DNA of 64,000 bases from Schizophyllum amplum (taxonomy: Eukaryota > Basidiomycota > Agaricomycetes > Agaricales > Schizophyllaceae): positions 558,001-622,000 of the forward strand of contig VDMD01000002.1 in assembly GCA_007026445.1 (NCBI GenBank). The letters are read 5' to 3'. Below, piece by piece: positions 11,294-22,978 of the stretch; the stretch's first letter is position 1; each line of letters begins with the position of its first letter. Made by a program: the position numbers and the translations under genes. The notes under the pieces were generated by a model. The model saw nothing but the letters and a program-made list of their open reading frames with translations, made no database searches and was not told the DNA's origin.

Positions 11294-13860
11294 ATGGCGT
11301 CGTTTCCACGGATGAAGGCCTCTGTGCGGTCAGCGGTGCGTGGGGAACTACTTATCGCAGGAGACACGGTGTTCTCACACCCTAGCAGTGTGCGCATATC
11401 GCGCTGAACCGCACGACGCGCGCGTTCTTCGCGCTCAGCGTCATCTACTGTATCGCGCAGGGCGTTTTGCAGGCGTTTATGTACGCGCTGGACGGGGAGT
11501 ACGCCGCGCTCGCTGGTGGGGTGACCAAGGCCGCGGGCATGCCGCCGCGGAATGTGACGGATCTGCATGGGTCGCCGGGGGCGCTGCGTCTGGAGATGTG
11601 CAGCGATCTGCCGGGGCCATGCGAGGATATCTTTCGCTCGGGGGAGACGCTGAACATGGACGGCATGTTGGAATCGGTACGTCGTGATGTTCAGGATCGG
11701 AGCCAAAGACAGGTGCTGACTTGCGATAGCATGCAGATGGACTCACAGTCGGGTTGGATCTGGTCAGTCGTTCGCGCTGTGAGGCAATACGCGTGCTGCA
11801 ACTAACCCGCGTGAGACAGCCCCGACATCTGCCACTCATTTTCGTCCCCATGTTCGGGATCGGCGCGGACAACACTACCGTACGTGGCGTGCAGATTACC
11901 TCTGCGAGCGAGCCCGGCATCAGCGTGTTCCTAAACGAGCGCTGCGCGCAGACGGTCGTCTACCTTAGGCAACAGTGCGTCACTCGCACACTCTGCTCTT
12001 TCTGCATATGTGCTCAACCGTACACGTCCTTCTCCCTCGCAGCATGGATCATGCCAAGGCGGAAGACCTCACACTCATATTCCTGCAGCTCTGGCTGCTC
12101 GCCATATCCCTTTTTGCGCTCCTCAAGGACTCGGTGCCGCATATGTACGCGGCTGCACATCCTTCTTCTCAGTCAAAACTGACCGTAACACCTCGCTCGC
12201 AGACTAGGCGTCCTCGCGGCGCGCGCACTCATCACGGGCTGGTCGGCATACGCTGTTTGGCGCACTCTGCACCAGAGGGCCGTGTTCTACGAGCTCCTGG
12301 TTGCGCCGGGCACGCCATGCACGGTCGATTTCTTCCCGTCGTATTTTAATACGCGGGTTGGGTATGAGGTCAGTTGTGTCGAAGACTCCCTGTCCCTGTT
12401 GATGTGGTTTTTCTGTGCACGCGAAGCTCATCTGACATATTCGCCAGATCGCGGACCTGGTGCTCATGGGGAGCGCGTTGCTCATTGCGGCGTATCTCTC
12501 GTGGCATATGTTGAGGGTGAGTAGTAGGAGTGGGACTGTATCGAAGTCTCGACATTGACATGGCGTCAGCTGTACAGCGCGCAGACGTTCAAATGCCTCG
12601 GGGCGCCCAAGGGCATCATGCGCATCAACAAGGTAGGCCGTTGTCGCTTCTAGACCTTGCCTGATCCAGCTGAGTGTACGGCAGCTCTTCATGGCCGTGC
12701 TTGCGTGTCTGCAGCTAGAGGTCTTCGTCCAGGTTACCGGCATGGGCCTGTGGTACGTCGCATGATATGGGAGGCACCCTCGGAGATGAAGCTGATCGAG
12801 ACGAACAGGGCCGACCAGCTGTTCAACACAGGCATCAAGGACATCTCGGAGCATACGGTGCTGTATGAGACGCTGATTGTGGCGAGCGCGATTGTGCGTG
12901 GTTGTGTTTTTGTGAAAGGCTCAGATTGTGAGCTGACTGGGTATCCGCAGCTTCTGATTCCTTGGATTATGTTGGTGTGTGGACTGCTTGCTTGCAATTC
13001 CTATATACAAAGGGGAAGAACTGACTTGGGCTCGCGTCGTGTAGGGTTGGTACGCGATCCGCCGCGAGATGAAGCGCGCCGTCCTCCTCTTCCTCTTCCT
13101 GGGCTTCCTCTATCTGTTTGCGTGGGTCCTCATGTTTTATTCGGTGACTTACAGATGGTGAGTGATTAATTCGACGTCTTTCCGCCCTTTCAAGCTTCAG
13201 TCGTTGAACATCCTCAGGCTTTTCGTCTCCTGGCCCTTCCTCGGCGCGTTCACCGTGGCCTCGGTACTCCTGATTGTCGCGAGCATCGTCCTCGCGATCA
13301 TTTGTCGCCTGCACTTCGACCGGGGATTGAGACAGTATTGTACGTCTTGCATTACCGATTTCGGATACCTATCGCAGACCTTTCTGCTGACGTAGAAGCC
13401 AGTACAAGCCGAAAGCACGCTCGCTCGCGCAGAGTTTGCGCCAGACAACTTCTCATTTGACACTCGCGCGGACAAGCCGACGTCGTGGGTGTCGACTCGA
13501 ACGCGGCGATCGTCTGCGTCGTCGGGCGAGTCCTTCACAGGCACGTCCGGGGCGTCCCTCAAAGGAGCATCCGAGTCGGGGAAGGGAGCTTCCCATTCAG
13601 GAATGGGCGCTTTCGAGCTAGAGGTATATGGTGGTAGCGGCGCTCGCGTGTTCCAAGTACCGACTCTGCCGTTTAGCACGGGACATGTGGCGGAGAGGGG
13701 AGTGCAGGCGGATGTGGTGAGGCCGAGTCTGCCTCGCGGACTGAGCGGTGGAACGAACATTCAGAGCGGGGCAGCGAGCACTCGGAACGGTGCCGCGTAC
13801 AGGGGATCAGCGGAGGAGGGGATAGACGAGTATGAGGTGCCGTATGGACGTTATTTCTAA
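11294..13860 (+). CDS. Multi-pass membrane protein, unknown family
   Basis: Fourteen exons (first 11294-11335, last 13403-13860) with all phases closing give 595 residues. An N-terminal helix (RAFFALSVIYCIAQGVLQAF) leads into a non-membrane region of about 120 residues with several Cys (EMCSDLPGPCEDIF, NERCAQTV). At least seven further hydrophobic helices follow: LIFLQLWLLAISLFAL, VLAARALITGWSAYAVW, LVLMGSALLIAAYLSW, LFMAVLACLQLEVFV, LIVASAILLIPWIML, VLLFLFLGFLYLFAWVLMFY and PFLGAFTVASVLLIVAS. A Ser/Gly-rich cytosolic tail of roughly 170 residues ends EVPYGRYF. The Cys-bearing loop is probably lumenal or extracellular and could be a sensor region (inference). I do not recognise the family. 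The junction at 12753-12808 looks frameshifted until the acceptor GAACAG at 12803-12808 is used. Confidence 0.82.
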
Positions 13861-14000
13861 TGATGTGGGCAGTGGGGTATGTTACTTGATGTATTAGTGT
13901 GTACATCGCACTGCGTGCAATATCCAGCGATGCTCTGCGAGCGTCTTGATCGGGACAAGGAGTGGGCAGACAGGGGTTACAGATGGTATATTGTGCACGA

Positions 14001-14387
14001 TCAGCCAAACCAGAGGATCTCGTACAAGATGACTACTGTGTTTATACCGATGAGCGGTACTGAGAGGGGAATGAGTATGACAGCAGAATGAGATGGAGCA
14101 CGCACTTCTCAGTAGTGTCCGAACCGCGGCTATCAGGTCGATGATGCGGGCCTTTATGCCAGGATCTGGCGGGTTTCCGTAGCCCGTTGCGTCGTAGTTC
14201 TGCGCATATGCGGCGGTCTGGCTCGAGGACGTCCAGCCGACTGTGAGTGTGCATGTCAGCATTCGTGCATCGCGGTCGTCGGGCGCCACGCACTCCTTGC
14301 AAGAAACCTGTCTTCGCTGAGGACGGCGACGGCGTTGACGAGAAGGATGACGACGTAGAGGAAATTCCAGATGAGTGCGAACGCCAT
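14001..14387 (-). CDS. YOS1: Yos1/IER3IP1-like ER-Golgi transport protein
   Basis: Three exons, 14294-14387, 14106-14240 and 14001-14059, give 95 residues. The N-terminal helix MAFALIWNFLYVVILLVNAV leads directly into AVLSEDRFLARIGW, the most conserved block of the family. A variable Gln/Tyr-rich linker follows, then IKARIIDLIAAVRTLLRIP and a second helix ending VVILYEILWFG. Yos1 is a small subunit of the Yip1-Yif1 complex and is needed for COPII vesicle function between ER and Golgi. Length and the two-helix layout match the family. Convergent with the upstream membrane-protein gene (140 bp between stops) and divergent from the uL22m gene. Confidence 0.93.
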
Positions 14388-14507
14388 GGCCGGCGCGTCC
14401 AAGTCGGTGCGCTTGGCCCGGTCGGCGTCGTGGAGGTGACAACGCGTCACAGATCAGGCGCGCGGTGACCTGTGACCCATTGATTGTTTCTCTTCTCGAC
14501 GGCGAAG
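14388..14507. promoter_or_regulatory. Shared promoter region, YOS1 / uL22m
   Basis: Only 120 bp separate the two start codons on opposite strands, so both promoters and both 5' UTRs must fit here. I see no clear TATA box. Confidence 0.5.
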
Positions 14508-15532
14508 ATGCAGAGAGGCTTGCAGAATGGTGAGCGCGACATACGGAGGGTACGGCGACGGCGGCTGACACGTCGCAGTGAGTCGCGCATCCCGCCTGGC
14601 GAGCGCCGCACCGCGCGCCGGCGCCCGGGCACACGTCCCGCGGGTCACTCTGGCGTACGAGAGCAGGAGACAGTGAGCACCAGAGTCTATTCAATTATCG
14701 ATACTAAGCACCAGCCCAGTGCATCCCGCTTTCAAAAGTTCCAGCATTGGTTCGCAAAGCAGTTCACGCCCGACGTGAAGGAGGCGGACAACACCGACGT
14801 CGCAGAAGCCAAGCGGCAAGCAATGCAAGAGGGTCGGCAGAACATCTTCCAGGCACCTAGCCAGGAGGTAGCCGAGGCCCAGCGCGCAGCTGCTACCAGG
14901 GGAGAGGGTGCGCAGGACGCGGCAGCGGCAGCAGTGCTTGAGAAGCCGTACCGGCCAAAGATGCATCATGAGGTGCGTTTACTGTTCTCTTCGCCGCCGG
15001 CGGGTGTTGACTTTGGTTTGCTAGCACAAATACTCCACGGGCACCTTCAAAATCTCCCACCGCAAGCTCAACATGCTTGGTCGCCAAATCGCGGGCAAGC
15101 CGATCGACTATGCCATTCTCCAGATGCAGTTCAGCGAGAAGCGTGCGAGCAGCCGTGTCCGGAACATGCTCAAGACCGCGAAGGACCATGCCGTGCGGTA
15201 TAAGAACCTTGACCCCGCCAAGCTCATCGTCTGTGCGTGTCCCCTGTTCCATCTCTCATATTCCTTTCACTCACCACACAACTCCCTTCACAGCCCAGAG
15301 CTGGGTGAACAAAGCCGAAACCGAGCCCGGACGCATAGAGCCTCGCGGTCGTGCCCATTTTGGTATCCGGCGACACAAGAAGTCGCGGATGTGCGTGCTG
15401 TTGAAGGAGGGCAAGACACTGGAGGAGGAGAAGGCGGCGGAGCGTAAGCGAAAATTGAAGAGGGTCATCTCTGCCGCTGCGACGCGCGAGGATGTCCCTA
15501 TACGGAATCCTGGCGCTGCGTGGGCTTGGTAA
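14508..15532 (+). CDS. MRPL22: Mitochondrial ribosomal protein uL22m
   Basis: Five exons, 14508-14529, 14579-14672, 14720-14972, 15025-15232 and 15294-15532, give 271 residues. The start is an Arg/Ala/Ser-rich, acid-free leader ([20 protein letters not shown]) typical of a mitochondrial targeting peptide. After a charged Ala-rich linker comes the L22 core: [61 protein letters not shown], then [13 protein letters not shown] and the tail [15 protein letters not shown]. uL22 lines the polypeptide exit tunnel of the large subunit. The second intron uses acceptor CCCAG (14715-14719), not the nearer CCAG, because only that keeps the frame. Convergent with the F-box gene (151 bp between stops). Confidence 0.93.
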
Positions 15533-15683
15533 TTTACTCCGCATATACTTAATCACATCTACTCTCCCTTCAGCGACTCAGCTGCTTGACGCGAAAGTCG
15601 GTCTGTCAAGCATCATTTACATCGAGAGGTGAGTATGTCCATGCTAATCACCTCTCCCGTATCAGGCATCACTGGCAAGTACA

Positions 15684-17030
15684 TTAATCTTGCGGGAGAG
15701 GTACGTCCTCTATCTGTATGAGGTTCTCTTCCACACACTCTGGCAATATCGGGAAAAGGACCTTCTTCGTGATACCCCGTATATCCCTGTGCACCACGAA
15801 CTTGATCTCATCGAGGACCGGGAAAGCGGGGCCTACAAGGTACATGTCGAGCTCTGCCCAGAAGCTCGCGTCGTCCCGCATCAGCGTCCAGCCGTCTAAC
15901 AAATAGTCGACGAATGCGACCTCGAAGACGATGTTCTCGAGGGAGTAGGCCGGGACGGCGGAGAGGATCTCGGAGCACGCGCGGACGTGGTCGAAGAAGG
16001 TGCGCTGTTTGCGATATAGGTTGAACAGACCAGCGATGCGCAGATGGCGCAGGTTGGTCCGGCGCAGGAGCCCCCTTTCACATATGGCATCTTAGGTGCG
16101 TCAGTCGCACGTCCACTGCCACACACAGATGCACCAAACATCCGCACAACGCACAAAGCACTCACCTATATCGTCCTGCGTCGTAACAGTGAAATGCAAC
16201 TCCTCCAGGGACCTCGCCACGCTGTGCACCATCTCCCCGACCGTCCAGTGGCCGAGCGGGATCGCGGCCCCGAGCTTCAGCACGCGCAGCCGCGGCACCT
16301 GCTCCGGCAGCACGTTCGCGAACCAGGTCGGCACCTTGACGTCCGTGATCTCGAGCTCGCGCAGTCCACGCGGGGGCACGTAGATGCGCGCCCAGTCCAA
16401 GTCGTCCGCGGGGAGCATCGGTGAGTCGGGCGGGACACAAAACTTGAGCCGCTCGAGCTGGGGCAGGTTGCACACGGTGTCCATGACGTTGGCGAAGGAG
16501 ATGAATGGGACGTTGTCCAGGACGAGCTCGCTCACTGTTTCCAGCTGGAGCGCGCTCGGATGACTCGTGCCGGTCTCTGCAGCCGGGGGCTCGGCAGTCT
16601 CTCCTGCAGCACTCCCATCCGCGGAGTCCCAGAATTCCTCCCAGCCGTCTGAGTTGAGCACATCCCAGTCGAGGTCGCGGAACACGAGCGCGCGCACGCC
16701 CAGGAAGCGGTGGCGGAAGCGGAGGAATGGGCGGAACCAGTCCGCATCCGGGGGCTTGATGGGCAAGCGCGAACCGGCAAAGACGAGGCGGCGGGTGGTG
16801 GGAGGCAGGGTACACATGGGGCACTCGAGGAGGTCGAGGAGGCGGAGTGTGTGGGGGGTGATGTGGGATGGGAAATGCAGGGTGGGGTGCGTGAGGCGGC
16901 GTGCGCCGGGGACCCAGGCGCGGCAGACAAGGGCGCAGAGGCGGAGGGTGCGGAGGTCGGGGAGGAGGTATTCCATGGCGGCGTCGTAGAGCTCTTGCGG
17001 GAGGGCGGGGGTGGGGTTGATGTCGGGCAT
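15684..17030 (-). CDS. F-box-like domain protein
   Basis: Two exons, 16166-17030 and 15684-16090, give 423 residues. The N-terminus PALPQELYDAAMEYLLPDL...LCALVCRAWVPGARR reads as an F-box (about residues 8-50). A leucine-rich body follows (LSELVLDNVPFI-like, LPQLERLKF, LRELEITDVKV, LRRTNLRHLRIAGLF), as in the many basidiomycete F-box proteins with a degenerate LRR fold. F-box proteins link substrates to an SCF ubiquitin ligase through Skp1; no substrate can be inferred. Such genes are numerous and fast-evolving in Agaricomycetes. The intron acceptor is CTTAG on the complement at 16091-16095, chosen by phase. Confidence 0.8.
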
Positions 17031-17351
17031 TGCGGAAGCTGGGGGAGGTGCACCTGTGATCTATCAGGGTTGGGCTTGGCGCTCGTAGTGGGGGTAGATT
17101 GGAATGCAGGACAAGCGATACTTGGCCTCTTTTATATGTCGAAGGATGAGATGTCAGTGATCCCATTGTTCCGGAAATAGGCCTCATGTTGCGCACGCTG
17201 CAAAGCGAACAATCGTCCCGGTGAGCCAGAATCGCGCCAGATGCTCGAGACCCACTGCGGTAGTGGATGGCACTGCACAGTGAGCTTCGGATGAGCACGA
17301 GAAAAGCCATAAGATACACACAAAGAAAAGCAGTGATAAAACAAGTAAAAA

Positions 17352-18079
17352 CTAGAATACAACCTGCGTATCCAACTTCGCCACCTCCTTCATGCACTCC
17401 TCGTACGTCTCCCTGTAGTCCTCCTTCTCCTCTCCCTCCTTCTTCTTGCGCTTCTGGTCCGGGCAGACCATCACGCAGCTGGTGGGCCGCTTGGTTGAGC
17501 TCGCGTGCCCGAGCTCCTCCTTGGAGGCGACGAAGATGTAGGGGATGCCGGCCTCTTCGGCCATGACGGGGAGGTGGGAGATGATGTCCATGGGGTTGAT
17601 GTCGGCAGCGAGGATGAGGAGACTGCACGGTCGTCAGTAGCGAATTCTGTAGTGAGGAGGGATGTGCACACACCCCTTCTCCCCCTTGCGTATCCCCTTC
17701 ACGACCTCCTTGACCCCGCGCTTCACTTGTCTTGATTTTGATGCTGGGGGGAAGGAATGAGCATATATGCAGGGACCGCCCACGTCGATCACGCACCTTT
17801 CTTGACCGTCTTGTGCAGCTTCTTGAGCAGCTTTTTCTGCGCTAATGGTTGCGCGATCGGTGACAGGTCCTCGGCGGGGATGATGATCTCCTTCTCCTCC
17901 TTGTCTTTCTTGGATGACTTATCCTTCTTTGGGGACTGCAAGGGGGAGGAGGTCCTGGGAGCTTAGCTTGATGCGTGTGGGGGAAGTGGGAAGGTGCGTA
18001 CCGTGGTGGCGTCGTCCATCTCGACATCCTCAGCGACAACCTTGTCCTTCTTGGACTTTTTGGTCGCGTCTTTTGCCAT
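17352..18079 (-). CDS. NHP2: H/ACA snoRNP protein Nhp2
   Basis: Four exons, 18002-18079, 17797-17935, 17674-17743 and 17352-17622, give 185 residues. A Lys/Asp-rich leader (MAKDATKKSKKDK...) precedes the L7Ae-type RNA-binding fold: RQVKRGVKEVVKGIRKGEKG, LLILAADINPMDIISHLPVM, IPYIFVASKEELGHASSTKR and PTSCVMVC. Nhp2 is one of four core proteins of box H/ACA particles, which guide pseudouridylation of rRNA and U2 snRNA and aid rRNA processing in the nucleolus. The tail past the fold is Lys/Glu-rich. All four exons follow from phase. Its start is 359 bp from the divergent WW/FF-factor gene. Confidence 0.93.
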
Positions 18080-18438
18080 ACTTGAGGGGGTGGAGGGTGT
18101 GAAAGGGGACACGGGGAGCTACCAGGCCGGGGACACTGGAGGAGGAGAAGAGGCGAAAATGATTTCTAGGTCACAGAACGTGACATCGTCACCTCTCCAC
18201 GATCGTGTTGAGATCCTACTCAGCCAGCTGGATATTCTGGGACATCCATGTGGCCACCTGTACCTATTGTTCACTTGGATTTCCGAGCCAGAGTAGCATC
18301 ACAGACGAGACTGACTGGCGGTCAAGCTGGGAAAAGTTCTGCAGAAACGAACATCAACCTCGTGACACGGCTCAACGGTCCGATATCCCTGAACCCGACA
18401 CTCATCGTCGCTGACGGCGTCCATCGACATACAACGCG

Positions 18439-20926
18439 ATGTCCGGTATTCCCTTACCTCCTCTACCGCCAAACTGGACAGAGCACATCGGACCAGGAGG
18501 CACAAAGTACTACTACAATGCGCTTAACCAGGAGTCGACTTACATCCGCCCGCTCCCCGCTTTCCCTGTTACCCCCGCGCCCCAGGTAGGCTTGCCGAAG
18601 GACAAACCTCTGACAAAGACCCCGATCCCGGGAACCGACTGGATACGCGTCAAGACGACGCAGGGCAAGACGTTCTACACGAACAAGGCGAAGAAGGCTA
18701 GTGTATGGACTGTGCCGGAGGAGATCAAGGATGCGGTGGCCGCGCTCGATGCTGGAGAGGCCCAGGGTGGGAACTCTGCGCAGAAGCGGGGCGCGACGGA
18801 CGAGCAGAAGCGGGAAATCAAGCGCTTGAAGGCGGAAGTGCAAGACGCGACCAAGCGCAAGGCCGTGGACGAGCCTGTAGGTGAGCTCCTGGTGACTAAG
18901 AAGGCCAAGGTAGACGAGGAAGACGAGGAGGAAGAAGACAGCGAGAGTGAGGAAGAGGAAGAGGAATGGCAGCGGGAGGCAGCTGCACAGTTGGCGAAGG
19001 AGGCCGAAGAGGAGCAGAAGAGACGGGAGGAGGAGGAGCGGCAGGCAAAATGGGCTGCAGAGGCGGAGGCGCGCAAAGCAAAAGAGGCGCAACTCAGAAT
19101 GCCCGAGCATGTTGACCTATCCATGGAGGAAGCCAAAGCGCTCTTCAAGGTGCGTTCCCTTTCATTCTATTGCGGCATAGACTGACTCTCTGCAGACGCT
19201 CCTACGAGAAAAGGACGTGAACCCCCTCCACCCTTGGGATCTGAGCTTGCCATTATTCGTCAACGACCCTCGCTATGTTCTCCTGTCTTCCGTCTCGGCG
19301 CGTAAAGACGCGTTCGACGAGTACTGCCGCGAGCGCGCGCGCGAGCTGCGCCAGTCGCAGGTTAAGAAGGAGAAGATCGCCGCAAACCCGAAGGAAGAGT
19401 TCGACCGCCTGCTCAGGGACGAGGTCAAGAGCACGCGCACCAGCTGGACCGACTTCCGGCGGACGTGGAAGAAGGACCGGCGCTTCTATGGCTGGGGACG
19501 CGACGACAGAGAACGCGAGAAACGATTTCGTGACTACCTCAAAGAACTCGGCGAGGGTGTGTGCGAAACGACGAGTACGACATGTGGCTGACTTATCTCC
19601 AGCGAAGCGCAAGGCCGCACAAAAGGCGGAGGCAGACTTCATTGCTCTTCTGCGCGAAAAGGCCAACGTGCAGCCCGACTCTGCTTGGAAAGACGTACGT
19701 GCCGCCTTCCTCGAATGCGCATTTCATAACCTTGATATCAGATCAAACGCAACCTCTACGACGATCCACGCTACGATACTGTTGGCTCCTCGTCGTTGCG
19801 CGAGGAACTCTTCAACACCTTCAAAAAGTCTAGGACGGCGGCTGCTGCTGAGCCAGGCGAGTACGAGAAAGAGGAGGAAGACGTGCAGATGGAAGAAGCA
19901 GTTGACGAGGAAGAGCTTGCGCGGCGGAAGAAGGACAAGAAAGAGCGCGCGGTGCGAGAAAGAGAGGAGAAAGTCCGCGCCGACCGCCAGCGCACGGAAG
20001 CCAACATTGCGCGGTCGCGTCAAGGCCTGACGCAAGAAAAGGGCGAGACGCAGTTCAAGTGCGCCTTTCTAGCTTCGCTTCTTTGTGGCTTTCACCCGGC
20101 GCTCACCATTTTCTCTACATCTTTCTTCACAGGGTCCTCCTCGTCGACGCGATCCGCGACCCACAGGTACGGCGCTCCGCCCCAAGGAGCATTCGTCTAA
20201 TCCATCTCCACAGGCCACCTGGGAATCCTCGCTCCTCGAACTCCAGAAGGACCCCCGCTTCACCGCCTCTCCCCTCCCGCCCAACCAGCAGCTACACCTC
20301 TTCCACGCGCACATGAAGCACCTCCGCGACCGACACTACGGCAGCATGCACGCCCTCTTCGCTGCGCACGCGCCCTCACTCGCCACGACGTTCGCAGACC
20401 TCCCGGTATCCATGCTTGCCGCCGCGCCGCCCGTCACGAAGCTCGGCTTGAGCCTTGACGCGCTGCAGGACGAGTTTGAGAAGTGGCAGCGGGAGCGAAC
20501 AAACGCGGCGCGGGCGGCGTTCGACGAGATGATGGGCGAGAACGCCTTTGTCGAGTTCTGGGGCCGGTTGGGGAAGATTGGAGGGGAGAGCGTGAATGGG
20601 TATGTGAAGGCCGACGATATGCCGGAGGGTGAGGGCGAGTTTGGAGGGGGAACGGTGGATATGAAGTCGCTGGCGAAGAACGTGGATGTGCAGGAGATTG
20701 TGAGGGTCATCAAGGTAGGTTGTTCTTTAATGTGTGGGGACATAAGCTGATGCCTTGGCGTAGAATGACAAGCGGTACCTGGACTTTGACCACGTACCGG
20801 AGCAGCGGGATAAGTGGATTAGGGTGCGTGTCCTTGTTTCTCGACCCTCATAGCGCTAAACATTCCATGCAGGACTATCTTTCAAGTTTATCTGCACCAC
20901 AGTTGTCTGTCCACCTTCAGAAATAG
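18439..20926 (+). CDS. WW- and FF-domain transcription elongation/splicing factor (TCERG1-like)
   Basis: Eight exons, 18439-19149, 19196-19556, 19603-19694, 19742-20058, 20133-20166, 20214-20714, 20764-20823 and 20873-20926, give 709 residues. Two WW domains lie at about residues 7-42 (LPPNWTEHIGPGGTKYYYN) and 64-97 (WIRVKTTQGKTFYTN). A nuclear Lys-rich and very acidic region follows, then FF repeats: AKALFKTLLREKDVNPLHPW...DPRYVLLSS, then KAEADFIALLREKANV...DDPRYDTV, and further helical modules to the end. This is the layout of CA150/TCERG1 and yeast Prp40/Urn1 relatives, which join the phosphorylated CTD of RNA polymerase II to the spliceosome. With two WW domains and FF repeats it could also be read as Prp40-like, but the wide acidic spacer favours TCERG1/Dre4. 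Confidence 0.88.
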
Positions 20927-21291
20927 ACAGTTTATCGAGTGCCGGTTTCATTGTCCCCAGTCCCCAGTGGGTGGTCTTTGCTCAAGGCATCCCTCGAGTG
21001 TACCGCGGCACGCTTGACAGTGGCTCTCCGGACAGCGTCGTATTGGGCTGGGGTGTTCCAACACAAAGCGCGGTTTTAGACTACACATGGGCCAATGTCA
21101 ATGGACTTGTGTGAGCTCCGGAACGAGCCTTTTCACAGCAAACAATCGTGCTTTATGTACGTGTTTCTACCGTTCAACAAATTGGACCCATCTCCGCCTG
21201 CAGAAACGTGGTGGATTTGGTCAAGCATTTTTTGACGTCAACAGTCCTAGTCTAAGTCAACGTTCAAACGTTCAACGTTCAACTGCCGCCT

Positions 21292-21317
21292 GCCGCTGCG
21301 GCAGTTGCCGCAGCGGC
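21292..21317. repeat. Perfect 12-bp inverted repeat (GC-rich hairpin)
   Basis: GCCGCTGCGGCA (21292-21303) and its exact reverse complement TGCCGCAGCGGC (21306-21317) are separated by GT. It could be a symmetric protein-binding site or simply a replication slippage product. It lies about 210 bp upstream of the BTB gene start. Confidence 0.8.
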
Positions 21318-21385
21318 CCGAAGTCCGAATCAACGGTCCTTCGAGGGTGGCATTCCACTTTTGTCTTCGACGTTCACTTGAGTCT

Positions 21386-21418
21386 CGAAGCTTGAAGCTT
21401 GAAGCTTGAAGCTCGAAG
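21386..21418 (+). repeat. GAAGCTT tandem repeat
   Basis: About four and a half copies of a 7-bp unit (GAAGCTT), the last ones diverged, in the BTB gene's upstream region. This is a microsatellite. Confidence 0.75.
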
Positions 21419-21528
21419 TTGGTGTTGGCTGTCGACGGCGCCCCTCGCGCGCTGGCACTTGTCTATAGCGTCTTGTTGACGCAATAGCTATATCGCTATC
21501 ACTGCTCTGTTCACTGAACCACAACACG

Positions 21529-22614
21529 ATGGATGTCTCGATATCTTGTACGCGCGACCCCGACCTATGGTTCGACGACGGCAACATCGTCATCCAAGTC
21601 GCGCCGCGCCTCTTTCGCGTGCATCGCAGCATCCTCGCTCTGAGCTCAAGCTTCTTCCGCGACATGCTAGCTTTTCCGAGAGCCGCAGAACAGGACATGT
21701 ATGAGGACGTGCCACTCGTTGTCTTGCGAGACGATGATGCGCGTGACACAGCCCATTTCCTAAAAGCTCTGTACATCCCCCAGTATGTGGTATCCTTGCG
21801 GAGCCTTTGGCAAGATGACCCACGCAGCAGATAGCTACTTCCTACCACCCCCGGCCTCAACAACCTTTCAAGTTATCGAAGGAGTACTACGAATGGCACA
21901 CAAGTACGACGTGCCTGCGCTTCGCCGCTGTGCGCTACATCACCTCTCGATTACCTTCATCACAGACGTGGACAATCTCAAAACTGATCCGGAGCGGACG
22001 TACGACTTTGACGACACGACGGAAGGCGACGAAGGCCGAATGTCGGAGTTGAAGGCTGTCATCGCTCTCGCTCATGACGTCGGCGCAACCTGGCTTCTTC
22101 CTTCGGCGTACTACGATACCATGCAGTTTCTGGTCACAGAGCTGGGCGCAGCTCACTACTGGAACGGACGACAGAGGCGCCTCACTTATGAAGACCTCCT
22201 CGTATGCTTGGCCGGGTACAAGCACATGAGCAAAAGATCTCCAATCGCCATGTTCACCTCAATGGACATCGGATGCGGGGGAGCGGATTGTCTCGTGAAG
22301 AGAGTGTCGGTGCTTAGCGAGGACGATTTGAGAGACTGCTCGGAGGTTCCGTTGACGTACTGGTCAGCTTGGTTGTCGGATGACGGCAGCCAACCAGGCT
22401 GCCATCTATGTCTTGAAGGGATGAGGATTTTGTACCATCTATGGCAAGCAGATGTATGGACTCACCTGCCGTCATATTTCAATCTTCCTGACTGGGTGGA
22501 CCTGTTGGCGCTGATGCGAAGAGATTTGGAGGTGAGTGAGTGAGTTATGCTACATCGGAGCTCTGGTTTTGTGCTCACACTGATGTGTGTTATCAGGGCA
22601 GTCCTGGGGTCTGA
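21529..22614 (+). CDS. BTB/POZ-domain protein
   Basis: Three exons, 21529-21782, 21835-22531 and 22597-22614, give 322 residues. The N-terminal half is a BTB fold: DPDLWFDDGNIVIQVAPRLF, VHRSILALSSSFFRDMLAF, DTAHFLKALYIPQ, then LRMAHKYDVPALRRCALHHL. The rest is helical with no recognisable partner domain. Basidiomycetes have large families of such stand-alone BTB proteins of unknown role; BTB domains mediate dimerisation and Cullin-3 binding, so an adaptor role is possible. The last exon codes only five residues (GSPGV). Reading through the preceding donor instead gives a stop almost at once (EVSE, TGA at 22541-22543), so the exact C-terminus is less sure. Confidence 0.85.
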
Positions 22615-22978
22615 ACGTTGTCATCGTCGTCTTTATATGTTCACATATATGTTCTTCGACATCCCCGTGCGAGTGGGAAGAGCCAATCTCGAGTCTCCCG
22701 TTTACAAAAGCATCGATGACATGTGTATAGTGCGAATTAAAGCCAACGGTGTACGATTACTCACCGATTTCACGCAGTCGTCGCACCTTTGACAGTCAAG
22801 TCACAGTCAATATGGTCACAGATAACCCAGCCGAGGACATGGATGCTGGCTGTAAGTTAAACGTGATGCCAGGAAACACTCACGTACTTAGATGGAGTGC
22901 AGGAGAGGACTGCGATTAAGGGGACCCAACCGATGACTGACAGTGTCGATGAAGCACGCCACACACACAGCATCCACT

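Larger units (their letters stand above)
20927..21528. other. Intergenic with simple repeats
   Basis: A 602-bp gap upstream of the BTB gene. It holds several short repeats: CGTTCAA units at 21261-21283, a GC-rich perfect hairpin and an AAGCTTG run (both annotated separately). No gene is seen. Confidence 0.5.

Noticed and set aside
12753..12808. Apparent frameshift in the membrane-protein gene
   Set aside because: Disappears when the acceptor at 12807-12808 is used: TG joins G to give Trp and the frame continues as GLWADQLF.
16162..17796. 544-codon minus-strand open frame
   Set aside because: It runs out of frame over the F-box and NHP2 genes; the Pro/Arg-rich translation is the antiphase shadow of GC-rich exons.
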